Shown piece by piece: positions 1 through 12,080 of a DNA stretch of 64,000 nt. Each line of letters begins with the position of its first letter. Positions within the stretch are counted from its first letter, which is position 1. Origin of the DNA: Arachnopeziza araneosa (Eukaryota > Ascomycota > Leotiomycetes > Helotiales > Arachnopezizaceae). The DNA lies in the NCBI GenBank assembly GCA_003988855.1, contig QYAI01000056.1, positions 202,619 to 266,618 on the forward strand, given 5' to 3'. The translations under genes and the position numbers were made by a program. Below the pieces are notes generated by a model. That model saw nothing but the letters and a program-made list of their open reading frames with translations, searched no databases and was not told where the DNA came from.

Positions 1-589
1 TCACAGCATTATTAAAGTTGAATCAAGGCTTGCTTCAGAGGGATTTGCAGAAGTAAGAAGCGGCGGAGGACTCAAGGATGGCATGCCTTTGAGTGTGTAT
101 AGAGGAGTTAAGTTTGGGGCGTACCGAGTACGACATGTGGAAGTCACATATCTAGGTTGGGAAGTTAACTCAGTAATTTTAAGAGGGAAATTTGTCGAAG
201 CAATAGAATTTAACTTGTTCGCGAGAAGCAAATATCTGCCAAGAAATAATCTCTCTTCTGGAACTGAAAAACTTGAAGAATATGGGTGGTAGATACTACT
301 AGACGCGGGGGCCGGGGGGGTAAGCGAACATCGATTTTCCCTACCAAAACTAGTAGATTTCATCAACTTAAAAATATTCTCTTGAAATCACCACCAAGTC
401 TCTTGCCTTCTATCTAGCTTCAATAGAAAGGAGACACTCTATCCTAGAAGTTTCTCACAGAGTATCAATGCTCAAAGTATACAAATAATATTCAATCCGC
501 GAAAACGACTTTTTTTGATTCATGTCTAGATGCTACTCGAAAAAAACCCGTCATCTCAAAATCCTTCTCACGTCACCCCTCACCACAGC
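1..589. other. intergenic, no supported gene
   Basis: Only short ORFs without splice support or recognisable motifs are present on either strand. It holds the 3' flank of the small secreted-protein gene that ends at 590. Nothing further is seen. Confidence 0.4.
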
Positions 590-996
590 CTACTTCTTGT
601 GCCCAACATAGCACACGGAGGCGGTGGCCGTTTCGGTTCTTGTCCGATCTTCCGTGGCCGTATGGACCACGTACTCGATACTCGTGCTCGTCGAGTAGAT
701 GGTCGTGGTGGTGGGATACAGGTAGAGGTAGGTGCTCGTCCGGGTGTGTGGTCTGTCCTTGGTGTAGATATCGGTGACGGTGGTGAGGAAGGTGCTGCAG
801 GTGGTGGGACGGGCCAGCTCGTCTGGGATGGGTGCTGGGTTGGCGGAGGTGAGGGGGCTGGGGGGGTTGTTAGTAAGGAGGAGATTGTGGTGTGAGAGAA
901 GATGAGGAGATGAGTGAGAGTAGGGGGAAATGAGAGGAGAATGTACCTCATAAGAGCTAGGGCGAGGAGAGTGACGGCCTGAATGAGTTGAACCAT
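590..996 (-). CDS. small secreted Thr-rich protein (105 aa), two exons
   Basis: Model: exon 1 996-947, intron 946-858, exon 2 857-590 (318 nt, 105 aa). The intron has a GTACAT donor, a perfect TACTAAC branch site and a CCCCAG acceptor. Splicing joins two partly overlapping reading frames that would otherwise look like unrelated low-complexity ORFs. The product begins MVQLIQAVTLLALALM, a hydrophobic signal peptide running to about residue 22. A mature part follows that is rich in Thr, Tyr and Ser (TSTYLYLYPTTTTIYSTSTS) with two cysteines. No enzyme motif is visible. Family unknown; a wall-associated or effector-like secreted peptide is possible by inference. The exact frame closure makes the gene model fairly safe. 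Confidence 0.68.
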
Positions 997-2113
997 TTTG
1001 AGATTGGAGTAGAATCAAATCTCGAAACTCTTTAACTTCGTTTCCAAAAACAACAACAACAAGTTTCTTCGATCAACTGAATCGAGAGCTCTATTGAATC
1101 CAAAACAACGAGGAACTCCCATCCTATTTAAAGTGTTTCCTCATACTGTTAACTCAGCTCGCATCACAAGAGCTCCGCAGCCAATGTCACCACAATTCCA
1201 GACGTCCAAAAATAGCCAACCCAGATTAAGTTTACCGTCCGATCTCGACTGCCTAACCACGTCTCCGGTGCAACCTTAATCAGCTCGAGCGGGGAACGAC
1301 TGGGTCCCGGCCGCTCAACCCCCCTCCGCTCCGCCGTCGAGATGGGCTTTCTCTTTCACCCGCACATTGCCTGCAGGGCCGTGAGATTAGCTGTGCGGAA
1401 TGGTATGGGGGTTGGGCCTTGAGCTTCTATGCGGGGCAGCAGAGGTACCAGATATTGTACCTGCAGAGCAGCAATCTGGAGCCGCATCTGGAGGGCTAAT
1501 TTTAGTTTTGGGTGATGGGGTTCTACACATCTTGGCGTGTTATGACGCGGGGAGAAATGCTGTCGCTTGTGTAAGGATGGAGGGGGTTAGATTGTGTGAT
1601 ATCAGAACGAGAGAGAGGATTGAGAGGATCGGGAAGGTGCTTAGATTGTTTTGGAAATGGCTTGGCTTTATCCATATTCAAGGAGATGGGGTTCGAGCGG
1701 AGGTTTATTTATCCTTGGCGTTCGGCTAAAAAGGAGCTCGCCTAAGGGTGACGGGACGGATAGCACGGCTTCCTTAGTCGAGGTCGATTGTTTGTAGTTT
1801 ATGCAGTGTTTCTCTTGATTGATGAGGTTGGATAGGGTACTAGAGTAGGTTAATAGTGTAATAGAAGATGGGATTGTTTCATTGGCCGGAGACCTTGGTG
1901 TAAATAAACCTTCTCGTATTTGCAAGAAGGGTTCAACCCTGGAAGCACAGAAGCTACAAAGCACTTAATTTGATATTAATATCTTATACGTGATAATTTC
2001 AATTTTAGTGGGGGTAATTTTATATCTGTAACATCTCTTGACCTGCTGTTGAATAACTATGCACTCTGTGGTAACAGATAATAGCTCAGAAAGTATCAAA
2101 GTCGTGGCTTTCC
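997..2113. other. intergenic between secreted-protein gene and MFS permease
   Basis: It contains the promoter side of the small secreted-protein gene and the 3' flank of the permease. A 109-codon ORF on + (1400-1729) has no recognisable motif and no good gene signals, so it is not called. Confidence 0.4.
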
Positions 2114-3973
2114 TCACAGCTTATACCTCAGCTTCTTATTCTCTTTATCTGTCTTATCCGAAAACGCATCAATCAATTCAGCTGTCGCATCGCCATCCTC
2201 CTGCCCAGCAGGATCGACATCACGCTTCTTGTTCTCATTTCTATACACAAAATACAGGACCGAGACCAATACGATATTAGCTCCAAAACAAGCGAGAGTG
2301 ACGGCCACTCCGGTGCCATATCTGGGTGCCTGAGAAGAGAGGAAGGTTTGAGGTGAGACGATGTTAGCAACCGCATTGGCTGAGAAGAAGAGTACACCCG
2401 TAACAGATTTCTTGGTGTAGCCGGCAATGTTACTTGCGAGTAGACTGTAGAGGATGCCCGCAGAGGCAGCAACCATGGGGATGATTGTGATGGCGAAGAG
2501 GTGCGCTTTGCGCGTCGTAGGTTTTATGGGGCTGAGGTAGAGGATGAGGCATGAGGCGAGGCCGGGTAGATAGCAGATTATTATGATGAGAATACGCTTG
2601 CCTTGACCAAACTTGCTGGATAAGAAGAATCCTACGAGAAGCATGGTGACGGCTTGGACTAGAAGATTATGTTAGTTGAAGCTTGGGATTAGCCCGATGG
2701 AATCCTGACGTACCTATTCCGGGTGGGATGTTGAGGAGAATTGATTGATCGACAGTGTAACCCAGACCACGGATAACCAGACCGGCAAACTATTGAGAGT
2801 GTGTCAGTCCCATTTCGATCGAATAACTCTATGCGATATTTGTTGGTGATATCGAACGAGAAGAGTAGTCACTCACGGTTGTTTGTAGAGAGTTTGTCAT
2901 ATTATGGAAAAAGATGGCAGCAACCAACATCCACACTTTCAAATCCTTGAGAGCTTCAAACACTTGATGCTTCTTGTGATGAGAGTTCTTGACACCAGTC
3001 TTGTTGGACTTGAGACGTTCAACCGCAATGATGCGTTCGCGGTCTGTGAGGAAAAACGCTGTGTGTGGAGAGTCCGGGAGGATCCACCATAGAGAAGTTC
3101 CAAAGACGACGGTAATGACACCCAGGATGATAAACATCCATTGGTAAGGGAACATTCCCCTGACTTTGATGTGGTCAATGCCGAAGAAGATGGCGCTGGG
3201 AGATCGTTACTCGTAGATTCATAAGAAATTTAGGTCACTTACCCGCTCGGAGCTCCAATCAAACCATTAGCACAATACCACAAAGCCACACGAGCAGTTT
3301 GTTCTTCTCTCTTCCACCAAGAAGATGTAATCAGAACGAAACCCGGGTTTAAGCAAGATTCAAAGACACCTAAGAAGAATCGTCCAGTAGCGAGTGTAGA
3401 GAACTTTGTAGCCGATCCAGTAGCGGCGAGGGTAGCACCCCATAGGATGAAATTGATGGCAATGTATTTTCCAGTTGGGAACCTTTGCATTAAGAGGTTG
3501 GTAGGGTATTGAGCAATCAGGTAGCCAATGTAGAAGATGGAAACGAGAAGAGAAAATTCGGCGCCTTTGAGCTTGGCTTCTTTGATGATACCGTAGGTGG
3601 CTGCTGCTGTGAGGGAGTTCTTGTCGATGAATTGGAGTCCGTCTAATGATGCCAAAATCAGATAAGATTTCATTCCATAGAGCGTATCAACCTCTTTTAT
3701 TGGAGGCAAATGAAAGTAGAGCCTGAATTAGCACTACTTACTTATAACCAACATCAAAGTGCACATTCGAAAATCAATCTTTCGTACGACTCTCTTCTCT
3801 TCTTCTAGAGTAAACGGCTCATAATGAGTATGAAGTACTTTCAATGCATCATCACCATCAAAGACCTTCTCATTCAAGTGATGGACTTCAGATTGTGTCG
3901 TGGCGACCGCTTCGATATCGAGAGGAGCAGTCATCTCGACCTCTTCTCTCGTAGGTCCCTTTGGAGTTGCCAT
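2114..3973 (-). CDS. MFS transporter, Dal5/allantoate permease (anion:cation symporter) family
   Basis: Five exons: 3973-3742, 3642-3243, 3195-2877, 2789-2714, 2658-2114 (1572 nt, 523 aa). All introns have GT..AG ends and all phases close. The first intron removes an in-frame stretch; splicing at 3742/3642 gives a continuous first membrane helix reading LMLVINGLQFIDKNSL. The N-terminus is cytosolic and acidic, followed by about 12 hydrophobic segments. MFS loop signatures include GRFFLGVFESCLNPG after TM4 and the large central loop ending HHKKHQVFEALKDLKVW. Family members import small organic anions such as allantoate, nicotinate, biotin or pantothenate; the substrate here cannot be told. The length is usual. 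The gene is divergent from a carboxylesterase 958 bp away, so co-use of an ester-derived acid is possible but unproven. Confidence 0.9.
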
Positions 3974-4931
3974 AGTGGTAATTGAGGATTAACTTGTCCG
4001 AAAAATTATGGAAAGAAGAAGCTGGCTTTGGAAACTCTTTATAGACAAGAGTCTCTGACGGGAACCTCTATCGATGCATGGCTCGTTCAAGGTTCTCCAT
4101 ATTCCGCGGGGGTGGTTCTAGGGTTTGGCGAAGCGTTCGGGGAAATGATTACCCATTGAGTGGAGCCGAAACCCATCTCGTCTGTTAAGTCCAATGTTGG
4201 GTACACTTGTCCACATTGTGGCTTGTTCAAAAGCTTGATGTCGGATTTGGGTACGTTGAGTTGGCTGCGGTTATGGGATAAGATGGCTGCGGCTATGGGA
4301 TAAAATGGCCGAGGTGTGGCTTGTGTCATTGCCGGGCCGCGTCTACAGTGTCGGATCTCAAGTCCGCATCTCAATTCATGATTATCGAAATCAAGTCCAA
4401 TTTTCGGATAATGAGAAGAACTATTAGAATCATTTGAAAAGAGGTCTTCTTTGAAAACTTAACATTAGTAATGGATTTGCCATTTTAACTCTTTGTAGGT
4501 AGGTAAGATATTCGAGGATATAAAGCATGGATTTTCTCATCAACAAAGGGTGGAGAAAAGAGGTGTGAATGAGAGGTGGCAAAGTAATGTTGATTCTGTG
4601 AGAGGGATTTCACAAGAAGATCGCTGATATCACACTCCCCGTTGCTCCTTTCCTCACTTTCGTCCACAGGTGGCGTCCCCACCTTCTAGCTCATCGCTAC
4701 GTTACTCCACTCTTTCTTTTCCTTCTCCTCAATCCTGTCAAGAATGTTTATCCGCCAAGTCTCGGTCCCATGCGACGGCATATATGTGAAAGTCTGTTGT
4801 ATCCTCATCTTCGATGTCGCTGAATGGGAATCGATAACGGCAGTTGCTTTCATGTTTGAATGAGTGCTTATAGAGGAACGCTGGATAGCTGTGTTTGACG
4901 CTTGTCTCACGACATCTATACATAATTCAAG
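3974..4931. promoter_or_regulatory. divergent intergenic region, MFS permease / carboxylesterase
   Basis: About 960 bp lie between two divergently transcribed start codons, so it must hold both promoters. A perfect-to-near-perfect 22-bp tandem pair (TGGCTGCGGTTATGGGATAAGA type) occupies 4262-4305. No coding sequence is supported here. Confidence 0.45.
4262..4305. repeat. 22-bp tandem duplication in the divergent promoter region
   Basis: Two adjacent 22-nt copies differ at two positions. It could be a duplicated transcription-factor site, or merely replication slippage. Confidence 0.6.
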
Positions 4932-6598
4932 ATGACGCTGACGATAACGCACCAAGCCGCTTCTCTTCGTGCGTCCCTCACTGGTGAGGTAGAGGATGGA
5001 GTAGCTTGCTTTCGCGGTATTCCATATGCTACACTTGAGAAACGGTGGACGCATAGTAAAACTAAGCACTCTCTCAAATTTGAATCGCCCTTTGATGCGA
5101 CAAAGTATGGGCTCCGTTGTCCACAGGGAGATGGGCCAGTTCTGGTCACGGGCGGTGTGAATGATCCGATTCCAGGTGATGATGAGTTCAAGTGCTTGAA
5201 CTTGAATGTAGTTGTGCCGCATGAAGCACTTCAGACGAAATCTGCTCTGCCAGTCATGGTGTGGATTCATGGGTATGTCTCTCTCCGTGATCTCGCTCTT
5301 GAGAATGGCCACCGTTCTGAAAGGTGTTAAAGATTTGTAACTTAGTCCTTCACTTACTCTTTGACAGCGGAGCTTTCAATTATGGTGCCAACTCGGTGGC
5401 ACGGTACCGCGGTACACGACTCTCCAACTTCGCCAAAGCACATGGGACTCCCGTCATCATTGTCCAGATCCAATACCGACTCGGTCCGCTCGGCTTCGCT
5501 GCTTGCAATGATTTCAAATCTGAGCAGAGAGAAGAATCATCTTCGTCCGTTCCTAATTCCACGCTCGGAAATTTTGGCCTTGTAGACCAGATCCACGCGC
5601 TAGAATGGGTACGTGACCATATCCAGGATTTTGGTGGTGATCCAAACAATGTGACAACTTTTGGTGTTAGCGCTGGCAGCGCTAGCATCCATTTTCACAT
5701 TCTAACAGGCTCTCCTCTCTTCGACCGCGCCATTCTGATGTCTGGGAGTGGACCAACTCTTGGTCCATTGCCATTTTCACTATATGAGCGAGCGTGGCAG
5801 AACTTCCTGGAGCGCCACGGTGGATTCGAAGACTTGAAAATGCCCGCAGAACGTTTGGAGAAGGCGAGAACACTGAGCATCAAGGAGCTGCTCGGCAATT
5901 ACACTGGTGCGCCTTTGAGCCCGATGGCAGATGGTGTTCTCCAGCCTCTGAATTGGAAATACAATGAGAAACAGACACCCACTCGGTGTAAAGAGATTAT
6001 CATTGGCGATACCAAAGTGGAGGCCATCATCATGGATGGACTAATCGCCTCAATCCCCATCCCCAAAGCAATAGAACTCTCTCAAGCCTCCATGCCAGAC
6101 AGCAAAGGGTTTCTCGATGCTTTCTCCATCACTCCAGACATGAGCCAGACCGCCTACCGAGACGCCATGCGCTCCGTCCTATCTCTGGGCATGTTCCAAT
6201 ACCCTAACTACATCGTATCCAAGACTTTCCCAGGAAGAGTCTACTTCTACCACTTCGACGAACCATCACCCTATCCGGGCCCTACCTTTGGAATCCCGTA
6301 TCACGGACAGTGCGCACTGTTTCTGCATCTGAATGGTAGGGAAGAGTATCCAGCAGAGGCGAAGAAGACAGCGGAGAACATGGCCGAGGTCTGGACCAGG
6401 TTTGCCGGTGGGAAGGGAGAGGCACCGTGGGAGGAATATAAGGCTGCTGGGAGGTTCATGCGTTTGGGTCCCCAGGGAGGGATGGAGATGCAGAGTGTCG
6501 AGACGGATACATCCAGGCAGTATGGGTGGTTGCCTTGGGTACAGCAGAATTATGAGAGTCTGAAGAAGATCACGCGGGAGTTGACTCTGAAGGTATAG
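4932..6598 (+). CDS. type-B carboxylesterase/lipase (alpha/beta hydrolase)
   Basis: Two exons: 4932-5272 and 5368-6598 (1572 nt, 523 aa). The intron starts GTATGT, ends GACAG and splits the oxyanion-hole segment, restoring VMVWIHGGAFNYGAN. The N-terminal hallmark GVACFRGIPYA is present. The nucleophile elbow GVSAG (Ser near residue 213) stands within NNVTTFGVSAGSAS. A catalytic His lies in the segment GIPYHGQ; the acid residue is probably Glu upstream in the usual place. There is no signal peptide, so the enzyme is probably cytosolic and acts on small carboxylic esters or xenobiotics. It is divergent from the MFS permease. The specific substrate is unknown. Confidence 0.9.
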
Positions 6599-7936
6599 AT
6601 GAAATTTAATTCCACATACCTATGCGCAGGCAGATACTTTTCAATTCCGACTATCCAAAAACGAGAAGAATTCCATTGGCAAGTCATCTGACGACCGTTC
6701 TCAGGTGAGTGAGGTGATGTTTACTAATTACCCATTGAGATTGAAAAGGGGGCTGACGCGGCGCATGTGTCCCGAGAGCAGTGGCTGACAGGGTATCTTG
6801 GGGGTGGCTAAGTCCTCGGCGAGCGAATAAATCTGATGGGACGGAGAATTTCCAGTAATTGCACGAGAGATCTCTCATCGAATGGATCCCAATGTTGCCT
6901 TGGGACCTTCTTGGGGCCTCAAGATTAATGTATATATTCTAAGGCTCCAGGGAGAAAAGTGTTGATCTGTTGAGGACAATCTATTTTGAGATGTCAATTC
7001 AGGGACCGCCGGGGTGAGCAGCGCGCGATCAGAGCGTCTCGAAACCTCTCTGGTACCAGAGATGTCGATTCGAGGTCACGGATACTCGTCTTCAACCACG
7101 TCGTGCAAGGCGTTTGGGTTTGTTTGCGGTCTGAACGCACCGTGTGACTGTACAAAACGGTGTTTCCTACCACAAGTGCATCATGCCGAGTCTCTGCTCT
7201 GCATCGATCGCTCAATGGGAGCCATCTGGGAAGGCTGCAGCGTGCCAATGCAGCATCAGCAGTGTTTGTCCTGTCGGCATCTGTTTCACCCAGAACCCTC
7301 CCCGTTTGATTCCATTCTCCATTCTCCATTCTCCTTGTCCTATTCTCCTTCTTCTTGTCCTTTTCCAGAATTCAGAAACACAAGCCACGCGTTTGCTCGT
7401 CAAAAATGGGGCCTCGAAAAGCAACATCCAGCGATCGAATGCTGCTGTGAGTCCCCTTAGTTCCCGCCTCGATTCTGCGCGTCGCGGCCCTTGCAGCGTT
7501 GGCTGGCACGCACATCGTTTATCGCTGCTCGTATCTACGCCGTCAGCGTGCATACAGTACTGTATGTAGAATACCAACAGCATCGCAATCTACGGCCCCA
7601 AGTGGAGTCCCAGCTGCGCCTCTCGTTGGCTCGTGTTTGATCTGATTGGATCTTCCCATCTTTCTTTACCCAGGGTTTTTTTTATCATCCTGGGGCTGTG
7701 TGACTCCTATCTCTTGAATTATACATTTATATGTGGACACCTCCCCTCCCCGACTTTGATCTCCCAACAACGTACGCTGACTGCGATCGGACGACACTCG
7801 TTTATACTGCTGGATCTTGGAAGACGTCGGAAGAGAGTCTTTGCGAGAAGATTTTGAAGATACTATATCGAGTGACGAGATTTGAATTGGGCCAAAGTTA
7901 TTCCAGAAAAGTTTCGGACCCGAGGAAGCCGCAGGC
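6599..7936. other. long upstream region of the GH16 gene
   Basis: About 1.3 kb without a supported gene. A 148-codon ORF (7014-7460, +) is Cys- and Ser-rich but has no motif and overlaps a slippage-type run of CCATTCTCCATT repeats at 7310-7350. The region 7600-7930 is pyrimidine-rich, as is common for fungal core promoters and leaders, and probably includes the glucanase 5' UTR. Confidence 0.4.
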
Positions 7937-9195
7937 ATGTCGTACGGCCACAAGAGTCAAGCCAGCGATGCGGCCATGCAATTGACAGACAGAGGAGCAC
8001 CACAATCATACAAGTATGATACAGACGAAGATCCTTGGTATAAGCGGAAGTCAATCTGGGGAATAGTTGCGGCAGCCATCGTCCTCATCATTGTCGTAGT
8101 CGTTATTGCCGTGGTAGAAGTGGCGAAGAAGAACAAGTACCCCGACTACTCGAAACTGAGTTACAGTCTCACAGATACATGTATGTTTGCCATGTCCTTT
8201 TCCATACCTTCCGGCTAAAACAAGATTCCAGATTCTGGCACTAGCTTCTTTGACACTTTCGATTACTTTACGGGCTATGATCCCACCCAGGGCCAGGTGC
8301 ACTACGTCCCTCTCGAGCAAGCCACCGCCCTGAACTTGACCTACGCCTCCTCCAGCTCGGCCATTCTCCGCGTCGACACATCCGTCAACTCCTCTTCAGT
8401 GCCCGACGCCTCAACCGGCCGCTTCAGCGTGCGAGTCACCTCGCAAAAGACGTACGGGATCAACACGCTCTTCCTCTTCGATGTCCTGCACACACCGCTC
8501 GGCTGCGCTACCTGGCCAGCTCTCTGGCTGACGGACCCCTCCAACTGGCCCCTCAACGGGGAGATCGACGTCATGGAAGCTGTGAACGTGGTCGGGAGCA
8601 CCAACAACCAGATGACGCTGCACACGTCGTCCGGCTGCACCATGGGCGGCGTCAAGCGGAAGGAGGCGGGCAAATCCCTCGCGACGTCCTGCGTGAACAC
8701 CACCAACGACAATGCCGGCTGCGGCGTCGACGCTTCGACCGATGCCTCGACCTTTGGTGAGAGTTTCAACGCCGCCGGCGGAGGAATCCTGGCCCTCGAG
8801 CTGCGCCAGGCCGGGATCCGCATGTGGCAGTTCCCACGCGCGAGCGTCCCAGGCGACGTCTCGAGCGGCTCGCCCGACCCGAGCACCTGGCCCGAAGCCA
8901 CGGCCGATTTCCCCAACACCAAGTGTGATATCGAGACGCACTTCAAGAACCAGAGCATCATCGCGGACATTGATCTCTGCGGCATGTGGGCGGGGCAGGC
9001 GGACATCTACTCACAGAACTGTAAGCATCCCATCCATCCATCCCCCTCTCCCTCTCCCTCTCCCTCTCCACCCTTCCCATCCTAACCACCACCCCAGGTC
9101 CCGGAACCTGCGTCAACTTCGTCGCCAACAACAACACGGCCTTCACCGACTCCTACTGGGAGTTCGGCGCATTCAACGTCTACTCGGCCTCCTAG
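7937..9195 (+). CDS. GH16 endo-1,3(4)-beta-glucanase, type II membrane-anchored
   Basis: Three exons: 7937-8180, 8232-9020, 9098-9195 (1131 nt, 376 aa). Introns have GTATGT..CCAG and GTAAGC..CCAG ends. A hydrophilic N-tail of about 38 residues is followed by one strong membrane helix (IVAAAIVLIIVVVVIAVVEV) and KKNK, so there is no cleaved signal and the catalytic domain should face the lumen or outside. The GH16 catalytic motif reads GEIDVME (two Glu and Asp, near residue 192), preceded by WPALWL. The last exon ends in SYWEFGAFNVYSAS. Family members cut mixed-linkage or beta-1,3-glucans; membrane-anchored ones are thought to act in wall remodelling. The second intron contains a CCCTCT microsatellite. 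Confidence 0.92.
9040..9068. repeat. CCCTCT microsatellite inside GH16 intron 2
   Basis: About four to five copies of a 6-bp unit lie between donor and branch site of the intron. Length variation here would not affect the protein. Confidence 0.6.
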
Positions 9196-9817
9196 ACCCT
9201 CATCTCACCCAGAGCGCCACTTCATTCTCTTTTTTTTGGGGGATGTTTTTTTTGGGTTTTTTGGCCTTCAGCGGGTTGGGCGTTCTGGTGCGGTCATAGA
9301 ACAGATCATTATTGGGAGAGGCATATATCTCATCAGCGGGGAATGAAATTCATGGGTCAGGGACGGAGGATGGGGAAGGGAGGATGGGGAAGAAGAGAGG
9401 GGGGGGAATCGACTAATTAGAGGGAGAAGACAGGAGATGGAGTGGATACATGCGTGAACTGTACTATATGTGCTGTGCACCTAGCTCGCAGGAGGGAATA
9501 CTAGTGTCCATGTGACGTCTATGAAGATGCATAAATTCATGCTAAGAATTATCCATAGGGTCGAACGTGCTCTGATTGTGGATATGTTTGTCTTGATTCG
9601 AGGGACGGTATCCGTGAGGCTCGGTAACAAGCGTCGAGTTCCTAGAAAGCACTCTATCTACGAGAGCACAGTGTGGAAGAAACAAAGCAGTCAGGTTTGC
9701 TATTTTCTCAACGCCACTTCCATGCCATGATATGCACCGACTCCATCTCAATATACAGAACATTACAGACGCTACCATTTGTTGGTGCGGTAGGAAACCA
9801 TCATGACCACCTAAAGA
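9196..9817. other. convergent 3' intergenic region
   Basis: Convergent ends of the glucanase (+) and prp45 (-). T-runs and G-runs occur at 9229-9260. ORFs here lack motifs; no gene is supported. Confidence 0.4.
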
Positions 9818-11665
9818 CTACTCGTCATCATCATCAACTCTAGCTCTCTTCCTATCTCTCCCTTCTTCATCGTCTTTCTGTAATCCGTAGCCTCTCTTCC
9901 CACTTCCTCCCCCCTCACCAACTTTACTAAGGAACTCATCCACGTTAAACACATCTCCTGTGTCTTTCTCAAACTGAACTGGTCCTTCACGCGCCTATAC
10001 ACCAGCTCATTAGCCTAGTCCTTTCTGAAAGTCTTAATAAATATGGGAACTCACTTCTACATCTCCACTCCCCTGAAAGGTCCCCTTGCCAAGCGCCTCA
10101 CCAAACCTCTGACTTTTCTGAATCTTTCCCATCTCGGCCTCAGCCGCTTCATCATCATCACCATCGTCCATATTTTGCCTCGGGCGATAAATACTCGAAA
10201 TAGCGTCTTGGGCAGCAAACAGAGGTTTATCATATGCTTGGTCCTCATTGAAGCCTGAATCAAAGCCGGATGTTCTGTTGAATAGTCTGGAATCAAACAT
10301 GCCTTCTGAAGATTGAGTAGGTTTAGCAAGACCTAATGCCACCTTCTCGGAAATGTCGCGGTTCTGTTCTCGGGCAAGATGCTGAACGAGTCTTTCTTTG
10401 CCCATACGAGATTGACGAAGTTTCCGTTCCTCATCTCTACGTTTCTCAGCGCGTGCGTTTTCTCTTTCTCGGATCTCATCTTCCCCTGAATCTTCCCCTG
10501 AAGCTGAATCCGAGTATGATCCTGACCGAGATCGTGACGATCTCGAATTCCTTCGTCCAGCACCTGCTCTTTCTTCCCTTGCTTTCTGAGCTAGCATCCG
10601 GAGATGATCTTCTTTTTGTGCCTTTTCCTTCTCTGCTAACCGCTGCTGCATCAATGCTCGCTGTTTAACTTCTTCCCTCGCATGTCTATCAGCCGTAAAC
10701 AATGCTTCCGCAAAACTGGCAAATTTATCATTAATCGTAACGTCTTGTAATCCTCTCCCATCAGCTGCTAATCGCTTATCCAACGGCACCGTATAACCCT
10801 TTGGATTCTTCCAATTTGACACGGGCGGCGGAATCTTCCATGCCTCTTGATCCTCAGCCGTCAGTTTTCGCGGTGGTGAATGCATAACTGGTGGTGGAGG
10901 GCTGGGTGGCCCTCGAGGAATCTTCTTATGCTTAAACTTTGGTGGTTCCATTGGGTCGTGCTGCCTCTCCACAATCTTCATGATACGATCATTTTTTCTT
11001 GTATTATCTCCCATCTGATTTGCAGGCGTATATCTAACAAATGTAGGTTCCCTCCTGTTTCCCACATTAACATTTTTTGGTTTCTGAGCTGCCACCGCCC
11101 CAGATACCAGTTTCGCCAGGGCATCCTTCGTTTTCTGTGTAGTAGCTGCAACCTCTTCCTCAGAGGGCCTGTCAAGGTTGATATCTCCAGCATCGGCGCG
11201 TTGGCGCAGAGGAATTAGGTCTTTAAATGAGGTGTGTACAATTCTTTTGTCGTTATGTCCTTGCCGAGCTATGGCATCATATTTCACTTTTCCTTCGGCA
11301 TCAACTTGAACTGCGAGAGCGGTAGATGTAGATTGGGATTTACGCCCCATGTCGAGAGGGTATTGGGCAACTGGGATTTCTGGGAAGGCTCCACCATCAC
11401 CAAAGTCCTCCTGTCCTCGGGGCCGCCATCCTGCGCGATTGCCGTATGCTGGAGGACCAGACTTCTGAAGCCTGGTATTAGTATTATCTTCTGAGTGTAC
11501 CCGCAGAGAATGACTGACCTTTAAAACGATTTGAGAGTCATTCAGCGCGCCAGCTGCAAGTATTCTTGGGCCTCGTTGTTGCGCATGTTGTGGGATATCC
11601 TCTTCCTCTCCGGTATATTTCGGTGTTGGAAGCGCTCTGGCGAGACCTGCCGCTATCGAAGTCAT
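9818..11665 (-). CDS. prp45: Prp45/SKIP (SNW-domain) pre-mRNA splicing factor
   Basis: Three exons: 11665-11519, 11464-10055, 9994-9818 (1734 nt, 577 aa). The first intron is 54 nt, a multiple of three and stop-free, so the unspliced frame is open; removing it restores the conserved passage IVLKKSGPPAYGNRAGWRPR at lower ambiguity. The SNW core is visible at about 170-320, with PPPVSNWKNPKGYTVPLDKR typical of the family. A charged coiled-coil/SR-like stretch follows. The C-terminal exon supplies GPVQFEKDTGDVFNVDEFL and an acidic tail DDDDE, also a family hallmark. The protein is a nuclear component of the activated spliceosome (NTC-associated) and a transcription coregulator in other eukaryotes. 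It is a single-copy essential-type gene of normal length. Confidence 0.95.
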
Positions 11666-12080
11666 GTTGAAGGTGTTGCTGCAGGTGGAGGGACGTCTTC
11701 AAACTTTGAGGCTTCAATCGAGGTTCATCGCGATTTTTGAAGCCTCGGAAATCTAACCGAATTGGGACTAGATCAATATCGCGCCTGGTTTACCAAGTGG
11801 TTTTTGTGTCTGACTGTGCAAGCTGTAGCGCATGAGACGAATTAAATGAAATTAAATAAATTAACCTTAGCTGAACTCTTGAAATTTTGGAAATTATGTT
11901 TGGTGATATTGTAGATCACTCAAGGGAAAAAGAATTATATCAATTCCCTAGATCATAGAGCTGATTAAAAGTACAGTATATCGGACTCCTTCATGCAGCC
12001 GTTCCGCCCATTTGATCCCAAACCAAGGTAGCTCCAAGATGCATTCTTCCCTTCACCCTATCCATTTAAACTCTTCTGCT
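11666..12080. other. prp45 promoter / p24 3' flank
   Basis: About 415 bp between the prp45 start (-) and the end of the p24 gene (-). It is A/T-rich in its middle and has no coding signal. Confidence 0.4.

Noticed and set aside
530..1018. Overlapping Pro/Ser/His-rich and Gly/Val-rich ORFs of 121-142 codons on both strands
   Set aside because: They are unspliced or antisense readings of the two-exon secreted-protein gene; only the spliced frame has a signal peptide and normal splice signals.
1400..1729. 109-codon ORF on +
   Set aside because: No motif, no promoter or intron evidence, and unremarkable composition; likely chance.
7014..7460. 148-codon Cys/Ser-rich ORF
   Set aside because: It overlaps slippage repeats in a probable promoter/leader region, with no domain and competing ORFs in other frames.
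8341..9006. Long antisense ORFs (176-221 codons) under the GH16 gene
   Set aside because: GC-rich coding strand creates open antisense frames; the sense strand has the clear GH16 motif.
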